DNA from: Ferruginibacter sp.
GTDB lineage: Bacteria; Bacteroidota; Bacteroidia; Chitinophagales; Chitinophagaceae
Assembly (NCBI GenBank): GCA_014379905.1
Contig: JACMKX010000106.1
Coordinates: forward strand, 1-55,337
Length of the DNA: 55,337 nucleotides
Direction: 5' to 3'
This document shows positions 23,575-31,131 of this stretch, one piece after another (the first letter of the stretch is position 1; each line of letters starts with the position of its first letter). Position numbers and translations under genes: made by a program. The notes beneath the pieces are model-generated. The model had not been told where the DNA came from. It ran no database searches and saw only the letters and a program-made list of their open reading frames with translations.

Positions 23575-25337
23575 TACGATCTGTTATTATTTTTTTTTGT
23601 AGGAGATTTTTTTTTATGATAAGCTTGATTAGTATTACCTCTTAAAACAGCGAGCTCTGCCCTGTCCTTTGCTGCTACTTCTTTTGTTAATTCCTGTTGT
23701 ACAAAACCATTGCTAAGATCTTCTTTTACCGACTCAAATTCCAGGGTAAGATTATCAATCTTGATTTGCAATTCTCTTGCTTTCCTTGCTATTTCATTAT
23801 CTTTCCGGGTAAGGGAATGTTTATTCAAAATAGCTTCTGTTTGCTGTTGCAGTTTATGTGCAGTCCTGGCCGAACCAATCAATATCCCTTCTGATCCAAG
23901 GTATACATCTTCGAGTACCAGACCTTTATTGCTAATAATGAATTCTCTTACCTGGTTGGAATGCTTCATGCCACGGCTTTTCATAATATAAAGACCGCGG
24001 TTGCGTTCGCCGTTCAGTTCAATGTCGCGTACTAATAGCCATGCATCTACCAGCGATGAAACGCCTTCATCTGTTTGTTCATTCACAATCGTATTCAGGG
24101 ATAGTGCTGTAAACATAACCGTGATCTGCTGTGATTGCAAAAAATCTATCAACCTAGTAAGAATGGATTTCACCTCGCCTACATTTCCTACGGTAATTAA
24201 ATTGGAAATGGGATCCAATACAACTGTAGCGGGTTTAAATTTGCGAATGATTTTATAGATCACTACCAGGTGCATTTCTAAACCATATAACGTTGGCCGG
24301 GAAGCATGAAACAGCAGCAGGCCGCTTTCAACATGTTTGTTAAGGTTGATACCGATAGATTTCATGTTACGCATGATTTGAGCAGGCGACTCTTCAAAAG
24401 CAAAATAAACACAACGTTCGTTGCGGTTACAGGTTTCGTTGGCAAAATTAGCCGCGATACTTGTTTTACCGGTACCAGCTGTACCCGAAACCAGGATACT
24501 ACTTCCTTTATAAAATCCTTTCCCTTCCAGCATTTCATCCAGCCCTGCTATACCGGTGTTAACTCTTTGCGAAGAAACCTTTGCCTCCAGTTTCATAGAT
24601 GTTACAGGAAGTACTGAAATACCATCTTCATCAATTAAAAAAGGATATTCATTGGTTCCATGTAAAGCGCCCCTGTATTTAAGAATCCTGAGGCGGCGGG
24701 TAGATATCTGGTTAACTACCCTGTGATCTAAAAATATAACGCAATCAGATACATATTCTTCCAGGCCTTCCCTTGTTAGCAAACCATTTCCTTTTTCCCC
24801 TGTGATAATAGCTGTTACATTTTTATCCTTAAGCCACTGAAATAACCTGCGAAGTTCTGCCCGCAGTATGGCCTGATCGCTAAGCCCCGAAAACAGGTTT
24901 TCGATGGTATCAAGCACCACCCTTTTGGCCTTAATCGTGTCTATAGCATGTCCAAGCCGAATAAATAATCCATCCAGGTCATACTCTCCCGTTTCTTCAA
25001 TTTCGCTCCGCTCAATACGTACATGGTCTACCCTTACTTTTTTCTGATTAATAAGTTTAGGAAGATCAAAACCAAGAGAAGCTACATTGGCAGCCAGTTC
25101 CTCAGCTTTCTCTTCAAAAGCAACAAACACTCCCGGCTCGTTAAATTCCAGTGCACCACGAATGATGAATTCTATAGAAAAAAGGGTTTTGCCACATCCT
25201 GCATCACCACAAACCAGTGTGGGACGGCCATAAGGCAAACCTCCCTGTGTTATTTCATCAAAACCAATAATACCCGTTGGTGTTTTGGGTAAGACTTTGA
25301 ACGGCGTATCGACTGTTTTGTTTATTATTTTAGCCAT
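23574..25337 (-). CDS. kaiC: KaiC-family ATPase/autokinase
   Basis: A 587-residue double RecA-like ATPase. CI has Walker A GDAGCGKT at 44-51 and catalytic glutamates E75-E76 in [14 protein letters not shown] has Walker A GTAGTGKT at 285-292 and E315-E316 in [10 protein letters not shown]. The CII autophosphorylation pair, S431/T432 in Synechococcus, aligns with S427-S428 in [11 protein letters not shown], so autokinase activity is plausible with a Ser/Ser pair. Beyond the CII domain (about 490-587) is a charged, predicted coiled-coil extension with a lysine/asparagine tail, in place of the short A-loop tail that binds KaiA. No kaiA is present. First gene of the operon; a 270-bp divergent spacer lies upstream. 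Confidence 0.96.
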   Translation of the reverse strand: MAKIINKTVDTPFKVLPKTPTGIIGFDEITQGGLPYGRPTLVCGDAGCGKTLFSIEFIIRGALEFNEPGVFVAFEEKAEELAANVASLGFDLPKLINQKKVRVDHVRIERSEIEETGEYDLDGLFIRLGHAIDTIKAKRVVLDTIENLFSGLSDQAILRAELRRLFQWLKDKNVTAIITGEKGNGLLTREGLEEYVSDCVIFLDHRVVNQISTRRLRILKYRGALHGTNEYPFLIDEDGISVLPVTSMKLEAKVSSQRVNTGIAGLDEMLEGKGFYKGSSILVSGTAGTGKTSIAANFANETCNRNERCVYFAFEESPAQIMRNMKSIGINLNKHVESGLLLFHASRPTLYGLEMHLVVIYKIIRKFKPATVVLDPISNLITVGNVGEVKSILTRLIDFLQSQQITVMFTALSLNTIVNEQTDEGVSSLVDAWLLVRDIELNGERNRGLYIMKSRGMKHSNQVREFIISNKGLVLEDVYLGSEGILIGSARTAHKLQQQTEAILNKHSLTRKDNEIARKARELQIKIDNLTLEFESVKEDLSNGFVQQELTKEVAAKDRAELAVLRGNTNQAYHKKKSPTKKNNNRS

Positions 25338-25607
25338 GTTGCTGTTTACAGATTTAAGCTAATGTTTACGTATCAAATTAAAAATTATTACCGGGCTTGC
25401 GCTAATACAAAAAACCATTGAGTAATTCCTTCCACACAATCAACATTTTCTAAGCGAAAAATTACTTTAACCAATACTTTAATACAAATTATTTATTAGT
25501 AATAAAAAAGGTTTACTGAAAAAATCAAATTACAAGCCAAATCATTAACGTTAGGGTATAAGCTGGCAATTTATTGCCTTCAAAGCTATAACTTAGCACA
25601 ATAAGCT
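25338..25607. other. Divergent regulatory spacer between kaiC and the aspartic-protease-like gene
   Basis: The 270-bp AT-rich spacer must hold the promoters of both directions. I see no exact TAnnTTTG box with a well-spaced TTG near either start. One TAGCTTTG on the minus strand (25582-25589) is far from kaiC, and TAACTTAG on the plus strand lies about 18 bp before the protease-like gene with one mismatch. No repeats were found. Confidence 0.5.
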
Positions 25608-26618
25608 ATGCAGATTCCTTCACAACATAGATCAACCTTGCTTTCGCTGTTGCTATGTATTTGTATGAGCTTTTTACATTCTTTTGTTAAAGCTGCAGAT
25701 TCATTATTGGTAAAAACAGCCGGTATTCAGCAAATATCATTTCCGGGTTTACGATATGGAGCCGGGGGCAGGGATTCTTTATCATTTAGTATTCCTTTCA
25801 GCCGGGTGGGCAACCTCCTGCTGATTAAAGCAAAGGCTGATTCTACAGAAGGCAACTTTGTATTGGATACCGGCTGCCAGGGCCTGGTACTCAACATTAC
25901 CTATTTCCGTCATTACCCAACCGTATCCGATCCTGCTGCGGAAACACAAGGTATCACCGGTACAGCTGCTTCAGCAACAGAACATACCAACGTGAGAAAC
26001 TTCGGTTTCGGAAGTATGCAGGAATACAATGTAAAAGCCAATATGGCCAACCTGGGTGCCATTGAAAACAGCAAGGGTGTAAAGGTACTTGGACTGATAG
26101 GAGTACAATTTTTAAAAGACTGCGAACTGATTATCGATTACGCAGAAAACCTGCTCTATTTTCATGTGATTGCAAAAAAAGAAATAAAAACATACGGGCA
26201 TCTTATGTTGAACGATACTGCCTCTTATCATACCATACCTTTTGAAATGACGGATAGCAGGATCATTATAAAAACAACCATAGCCGGCAAAAAACTGCGC
26301 TTTATTATTGATTGCGCCGCTGAAAGAAATGTACTTGACAGCCGCCTGCCCGATAAAATTTTTGCCAATTTTAACGTTACCGGCAAGGTAAACCTGGTGG
26401 GTGTAGGTAATAAAAAAGTAGAAGCGATCACCGGTAATTTATCCAGCTTTACCATTGGCAACAGGGTTATAACCGATATGCCTGTTCTCATTACCAACCT
26501 GGAGAAGACCTGCTTTTCATATGGTGGCTGCGTGGATGGAATACTGGGGCTGGATAACCTGTCGGTACAGAAAATTGGGTTTAACTTTGCAACGAATAAA
26601 ATGTATATATGGAAATGA
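25608..26618 (+). CDS. Secreted retropepsin-like aspartic protease family protein, two lobes
   Basis: A 336-residue exported protein with a signal peptide of about 29 residues ending S-F-V-K-A-A-D. It has two retropepsin-like lobes in one chain. Lobe 1 has the catalytic-type motif NFVLDTGCQGLVLN (D-T-G) near 84-97; lobe 2 has the equivalent RFIIDCAAERNVLD, where D-T-G is replaced by D-C-A. Each lobe ends with a hydrophobic-hydrophobic-Gly strand (VLGLIGVQFL and GILGLDNL). The family is annotated as aspartyl protease; with one altered triad the activity is uncertain. It overlaps the next gene by 10 bp. Confidence 0.85.
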   Translation: MQIPSQHRSTLLSLLLCICMSFLHSFVKAADSLLVKTAGIQQISFPGLRYGAGGRDSLSFSIPFSRVGNLLLIKAKADSTEGNFVLDTGCQGLVLNITYFRHYPTVSDPAAETQGITGTAASATEHTNVRNFGFGSMQEYNVKANMANLGAIENSKGVKVLGLIGVQFLKDCELIIDYAENLLYFHVIAKKEIKTYGHLMLNDTASYHTIPFEMTDSRIIIKTTIAGKKLRFIIDCAAERNVLDSRLPDKIFANFNVTGKVNLVGVGNKKVEAITGNLSSFTIGNRVITDMPVLITNLEKTCFSYGGCVDGILGLDNLSVQKIGFNFATNKMYIWK

Positions 26619-28063
26619 GGAGCTTTATTCATTATAGGACACTGTGCTATATCATCAGCAATATTGTGTTGCTGTTGTTATGCCCTGCCCTGTTGAGTGC
26701 CCAGCCTCCGCAAAAAAAATATACATTCAGTCATGGAAGTATGCAGATCATCCTGAGTAAAGACCTGGATGAAAAAGAACTTGACCAGTTTATAGAGCAA
26801 TATGATGTAGCCGACCTGGCCTTAAAACAAATGATAAAACTCAATTTTACAGATTCTATCAATAAACAAGGCTGGAAGATAGAAGTAAATTCGAAAAATT
26901 TACTCATTATCAGTAAAGCTCTGATGTCTGCAGATAATATCGGTGATGGTTCCGGCAGGCTGAAGGTGACTGTTAACACTACCACCAAAAGCGGTAACCC
27001 TATTCCACTAAACAACCAGCGTTATGGTATTAATAATTTTCGCAAACAACTACCCTTTGCTATTAAAGATTCAATAGTAATATTTACCCTTGATGGAAAA
27101 ACAGATGTAAAAGAAGTATTGCTGGCTGGAAATTTCACCGGCTGGCAGGATGGAGCCTTGCGCATGAATAAAACAACCGGGGGCTGGCAACTGCCGGTAA
27201 AATTACTGCCTGGCAAATACACTTATAAATTTATTGTTGATGGTAATTGGATAAACGATCCTGCTAATGCTATATTGGAAAATGATGGTGAAGGAAATAA
27301 TAATTCGGTTTTTTATGTAACCAACAGCATCTTTAAGCTACAGAATTTTACCGACGCCAGGAATGTTTTTGTTGCGGGTAGCTTTGCCAATTGGGAAGAT
27401 GGAAAACTGCGGATGTACAAAACAGCCGGTGGCTGGGAATTGCCGGTTTACCTGGATACCGGCACCTACACTTACCGCTTCCTGGTAGACAGGAAATGGA
27501 TGACCGATCCCTCCAATAACAATAAACTACCGAATGAATTTAATGATTATAATTCTGTTATTACTATCGGTAAACCTGTATTGTTTTCGTTAACCGGTTT
27601 GCCAGATGCCAAAAAAGTTTACCTGGCGGGCTCTTTTAATGATTGGAGAAAATTTGAACTACCCATGGCAAAAACAGCCAATGGTTGGGAAGTACCTTAT
27701 GTACTGGGTGCCGGCAACTACGAATATAAATTTTATGCTGATAATAAATGGCTGGATGCCGAAGGAACTATAGTAAAAGAAAGTGCACCAGGGTCTGTAT
27801 TTGTTATAGAACCCAATTATGCTTTCCGCTTTAAAAATAGTACCGCTGAAAAAGTATTTCTCGCAGGTGATTTTAATGGCTGGTCGCCCGATGCCTATGC
27901 TATGAAAAAAGAAGGCGATGAATGGGTAATGCCGGTGCACCTTTCAGCAGGTAAGCATTTGTATAAATTTGTGGTGGATGGTAAATGGATCATCGACCCG
28001 GGTAATAGTTTATGGGAAGAGAATGAACATGGAACAGGAAATTCTATTCTGTGGGTAAAGTAG
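26609..28063 (+). CDS. Secreted protein with four tandem glycogen-binding-like (AMPK/CBM48) modules
   Basis: A 484-residue exported protein (signal about 10-31, ending L-L-S-A-Q). Residues 38-125 form a unique N-terminal region. Four repeats follow, at about 155-237, 239-320, 323-400 and 403-484. Each has the pattern V-x-L-A-G-x-F-N-x-W, a short loop, G-G-W-x-L-P-V, G-x-Y-x-Y-K-F-x-V-D-G-x-W and D-P. That is the signature of AMPK-beta/CBM48 glycogen-binding domains, including the W and K-F residues that contact glucan. No catalytic domain is present, so it is presumably a glucan-binding or scaffold protein. The 10-bp overlap with the protease-like gene means coupled translation. Confidence 0.88.
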   Translation: MEMRSFIHYRTLCYIISNIVLLLLCPALLSAQPPQKKYTFSHGSMQIILSKDLDEKELDQFIEQYDVADLALKQMIKLNFTDSINKQGWKIEVNSKNLLIISKALMSADNIGDGSGRLKVTVNTTTKSGNPIPLNNQRYGINNFRKQLPFAIKDSIVIFTLDGKTDVKEVLLAGNFTGWQDGALRMNKTTGGWQLPVKLLPGKYTYKFIVDGNWINDPANAILENDGEGNNNSVFYVTNSIFKLQNFTDARNVFVAGSFANWEDGKLRMYKTAGGWELPVYLDTGTYTYRFLVDRKWMTDPSNNNKLPNEFNDYNSVITIGKPVLFSLTGLPDAKKVYLAGSFNDWRKFELPMAKTANGWEVPYVLGAGNYEYKFYADNKWLDAEGTIVKESAPGSVFVIEPNYAFRFKNSTAEKVFLAGDFNGWSPDAYAMKKEGDEWVMPVHLSAGKHLYKFVVDGKWIIDPGNSLWEENEHGTGNSILWVK

Positions 28064-28120
28064 GATAACGATACGCTTAAATAATAATTTCGAAATATTT
28101 ACAAACTGCATTTAACTTGT

Positions 28121-28975
28121 ATGAATAATCCAACATCTCCCCTGATAGAAGCAACTGAACTCCGGCACATTTATTTGAATGAAGACGTTATCATAGTTGA
28201 TACCAGCAACGGCCCCGGTGTTAAGGAAATATACGAAGCAAAACATTTACCCGGTGCCCTTTATGTTGACCTCAATACTCAACTCGCCGATATAAAGGAA
28301 AATGCTGCCAATGGCGGGAGGCATCCCCTTCCTTCATCGAAACAATTTGCTGAAACGCTGACCAGTCTTGGCATTTTTAATGACAGCCATGTAGTGATTT
28401 ATGATAATAAAAACGGCTCCAATGCTGCCGCCCGTTTATGGTGGATGATGAAGGCGCTCGGCCATGAAAAGGTACAGGTATTAAACGGGGGCATACAGGC
28501 TGCTGAAAAAGCAGGGCTTGCAATGAGTTCGGCAAAAAGCCCCATTAAAATGGCCAATCCTTATTTAGCCGGAGAATGGCAGTTATTGCAGGCAGGTATC
28601 AATGAAGTGGAAAAGAAGGCAACCGGCAAAGATTTTATCGTTATTGATGTTAGAGATGAATATCGGTACAATGGAGAGCGCGAGCCCATTGACCTGGTAG
28701 CAGGGCATATACCCGGAGCTGTTAATATTCCCTATACCAGTAATTTGGATGAGGAGGGTCTTTTTAAATCCCCCGATGAATTAAGAGAAAAATATGCACC
28801 GGTATTTAAGAACATTGCACCTGAAAATATTATTGTTCATTGTGGCTCCGGTATTACCGCCTGCCATACACTGTTAGCGATAGCTTATGCAGGCCTTGCT
28901 ATTCCTGCCTTATATGTAGGCTCCTGGAGTGAATGGTCGAGAAACAATAAAACAATAGCAACCAAGACATCATAA
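28121..28975 (+). CDS. sseA: Sulfurtransferase (3-mercaptopyruvate/thiosulfate type), tandem rhodanese
   Basis: A 284-residue protein with two rhodanese domains. The N-terminal domain (about 1-135) is inactive-like; the C-terminal one (about 155-284) has the active loop C241-G-S-G-I-T in VHCGSGITACHTLLA. CGSGxTA is typical of mercaptopyruvate sulfurtransferases. GYIPGA-type linkers (HLPGALYVDLNTQL and HIPGAVNIPY) and LNGG are present. It transfers sulfane sulfur to cyanide or thiols in the cytoplasm. The substrate preference is a family guess. The next small ORF starts 1 bp after its stop codon. Confidence 0.92.
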   Translation: MNNPTSPLIEATELRHIYLNEDVIIVDTSNGPGVKEIYEAKHLPGALYVDLNTQLADIKENAANGGRHPLPSSKQFAETLTSLGIFNDSHVVIYDNKNGSNAAARLWWMMKALGHEKVQVLNGGIQAAEKAGLAMSSAKSPIKMANPYLAGEWQLLQAGINEVEKKATGKDFIVIDVRDEYRYNGEREPIDLVAGHIPGAVNIPYTSNLDEEGLFKSPDELREKYAPVFKNIAPENIIVHCGSGITACHTLLAIAYAGLAIPALYVGSWSEWSRNNKTIATKTS

Positions 28976-28976
28976 A

Positions 28977-29126
28977 ATGTATATACCCGGGGGAATAGTT
29001 GCCTTATTTATCTCTTTGTTCTTGTTTTACTATTACAATAAAAAATCTGCTGCCAGGCGCCGTAAAATGCGCCATGCTTTGAAGGAGAAACGCCAGGCGA
29101 CGCCGGATGCTTTATCTGGTAAATAA
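28977..29126 (+). CDS. Small single-pass membrane protein (49 residues)
   Basis: An ATG one base after the sulfurtransferase stop codon opens a 49-codon frame. The product has one hydrophobic helix (IPGGIVALFISLFLFYYY), then a very basic stretch K-K-S-A-A-R-R-R-K-M-R and a polar tail, a clear positive-inside topology. The layout and the stop/start spacing make a real coupled gene likely. No function is known to me. Confidence 0.62.
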   Translation: MYIPGGIVALFISLFLFYYYNKKSAARRRKMRHALKEKRQATPDALSGK

Positions 29127-29197
29127 TATTCTTTACTGCTGACATAGGGTTGTGAGGCCGCCAATTTATCTTTGTTAAAACAAACGCATCAAATCTG

Positions 29198-29560
29198 ATG
29201 GAAACAAACAAAGGCGTGGCTACGTTTTATGCCAAAACAAGAAAGCAGTGGCGTTCATGGCTGGAAAAGCACAGCGCCAAAGAAACAGAAATATACCTCA
29301 TCCTTCACAATAAAAAAAGTACAGCTAAGAGTGTAACCTACCCAGAGGCTGTGGAAGAGGCGCTTTGTTTTGGGTGGATAGATTCTTTTAAAAATAAAAG
29401 AGATGATGCAACTGCTTACCAGCGTTTTTCTCCCCGCAAAGCTAACAGCAACTGGAGCCCTTCTAATATAGAAAGAGCAACAAGAATGACACAGGAAGGA
29501 TTAATGACTCCGGCAGGCCAGGCTGCTATTGACCTGGCAAAGGAAAGAGGAAGATGGTAG
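29198..29560 (+). CDS. YdeI/OmpD-associated family protein, short or truncated
   Basis: A 120-residue protein matching the N-terminal part of the YdeI family: FYAKTRKQWRSWLEKH, EIYLILHNKKS, VTYPEAVEEALCFGWIDS and the block YQRFSPRKANSNWSPSNIERA. It ends with AIDLAKERGRW and then TAG. Family members usually run on for about 70 residues with an alpha-helical C-terminal domain; no such sequence follows in any frame that I can see. It is therefore either a short form or a 3'-truncated gene. Confidence 0.8.
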   Translation: METNKGVATFYAKTRKQWRSWLEKHSAKETEIYLILHNKKSTAKSVTYPEAVEEALCFGWIDSFKNKRDDATAYQRFSPRKANSNWSPSNIERATRMTQEGLMTPAGQAAIDLAKERGRW

Positions 29561-29648
29561 AAATGATAGGTACCAATAGTTTAAAGGTTAAAAAGATAAG
29601 AAAGATTGCCCTCCTTGATTTTTATTGTTAAGTCGGGGTAAATAGTCC

Positions 29649-30097
29649 CTACTTGTTTTTATTGCAGATCACATTTGCATGCGGGCCTGCAAGTTTCCAG
29701 CTATCTGGTTGTTTCTCCCAAATATTGGTAAACCACCGCTTCGCTATCTCACCTGTTTGGGTTTCTACATCCGCAGGTACTACGGTTTCGCTCCCATTGA
29801 AAAGGCAAAATTTGCTTTTACAGTGATGTGTTCTATATCCCTTGTAAACGATGTCCTTGCTCTTTTTAACACTGGCCGGTTTAGCGTGGTTTTGCCTGCA
29901 AAACAGATCGAATTATCGGGTGAGTTTACCGTATAGTTTTTGTCCCATAGCTTTAATAGGGTGACGGAGTCTTTTCCTAATATGGCCTTTACCTCCATTT
30001 GTTCCAGTTTTCTTATTTCGTATTCGGTTTCCCCGTCCTGGGCTTACAAATGTTCCGTAGAGATAAATGCTACAAAAAAAAGTAGGATGGTTTTCAT
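29649..30097 (-). pseudogene. Decayed exported DUF4440/SnoaL-like protein
   Basis: On the minus strand an ATG at 30097 starts a signal peptide (MKTILLFFVAFISTEHL) that is cut by an in-frame TAA at 30046-30044. The frame then goes on with AQDGETEYEIRKLEQMEVKA and NYTVNSPDNSICFAGK, an NTF2-like pattern. It shifts frame near 29806 and ends with KRWFTNIWEKQPDSWKLAG and HANVICNKNK before a TAG. The pattern W-x-x-x-Y-x-V-N-x-P and the closing W-x-x-x-A-x-H is that of DUF4440/SnoaL-like proteins. One stop and one frameshift. Confidence 0.78.
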
Positions 30098-30179
30098 TGC
30101 CTTTGTTTTATTTGAATATATAAGGTAGTACTTTCCCATAATTTCTTTATATAATTGTCTGTACCCTGGTTGCCAATGA

Positions 30180-31064
30180 TTACTTCCCGGCCGGTAACAG
30201 GTTAGCTTTCACGAAACTGAAACTCTCCCTGATACTTTCAAAAACATCTTTTTTTACTTCATCCTGCTCTATAAAAAAATGCTGCAGACCTGCCAGTTTT
30301 TTATGTTCAAATATTTGCTTAAAATTGATAATACCCGCGCCTGCTTCGGTAAATGAACGGGTGCTTTTGTCCATATCTTTTACATGCCATAGCGGAAAGC
30401 GCCCGGGATTGTCTTTAAACAATTGTACCGGGTCTCTCCCGGCTTTTACTGCCCAGTAAAGATCGAGTTCCAGCTGAACCAATTGTTTATCTGCATTCAT
30501 AATAATGATATCATAGCCCGTAGTGTCTTTTTCAAGACGGGTAAATTCAAAATCATGGTTATGGTAAAGAAGTTGTAAGCCATATTGTTGCGTAATAATA
30601 CCGGCTTTATTGAGTTTATCAGCAATCAATTTATAGTCATCCGCATTTCTACGGTATTTTTCTCCGAGCCAGGCTATCACTATATATTTATTGCCCACTA
30701 TTTTAGCTGCTTCACAGGTGAGCCTGAATTCAGTTTCGTCTTTCCCGGTTAAAAAATTTTCGAAAGCAACATGTGCGGCCGGTGCCGTTAAATTGTGTGC
30801 TTTCAACAATGTTTTAAAAGGCTTTGGTTCCAGTCCCCAAAATTTATCTTTACCGGTATACCCAAATATTTCCAGTTCCTTATACCCTATCGCTGCTATC
30901 CTGGCCATTACCTCCGCAACATTCTTTGAATTGATAACATTCCTCATTGTGTACATCTGAAGGCCTATTTTTTCTTTTTTGCCTGCGAATAAACTATCGT
31001 TGTGCAAAAGCAACCCGGCTGTAAGCAGTCCTGAGTTTTTTATAAAAGTCCGCCTGTCTGACAT
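30180..31064 (-). CDS. Sugar phosphate isomerase/epimerase-like protein, exported (xylose isomerase-like TIM barrel)
   Basis: A 294-residue AP-endonuclease-2/xylose-isomerase-type TIM barrel. The N-terminus MSDRRTFIKNSGLLTAGLLL is a Tat-like signal in Bacteroidota style (R-R-x-F-I-K). Conserved elements are GLQMYTMRN, GYKELEIFG, LLYHNHDFEF (metal-binding H and E), LELDLYWAVKAGRDP and FPLWHVKDMD, then FIEQDE. These are the usual metal ligands of the family. The substrate is unknown; neighbours (beta-mannosidase) suggest carbohydrate metabolism. Confidence 0.88.
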   Translation of the reverse strand: MSDRRTFIKNSGLLTAGLLLHNDSLFAGKKEKIGLQMYTMRNVINSKNVAEVMARIAAIGYKELEIFGYTGKDKFWGLEPKPFKTLLKAHNLTAPAAHVAFENFLTGKDETEFRLTCEAAKIVGNKYIVIAWLGEKYRRNADDYKLIADKLNKAGIITQQYGLQLLYHNHDFEFTRLEKDTTGYDIIIMNADKQLVQLELDLYWAVKAGRDPVQLFKDNPGRFPLWHVKDMDKSTRSFTEAGAGIINFKQIFEHKKLAGLQHFFIEQDEVKKDVFESIRESFSFVKANLLPAGK

Positions 31065-31131
31065 GTGTTATCTTTTAAATCAAATGTATGGATATTCTTT
31101 CTATTGGCTTCGCTGCTTAACTTTGAAGTAA

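Noticed and set aside
29679..29936. 85-codon plus ORF
   Set aside because: It is antisense to the decayed DUF4440-like gene, which has the recognisable pattern.
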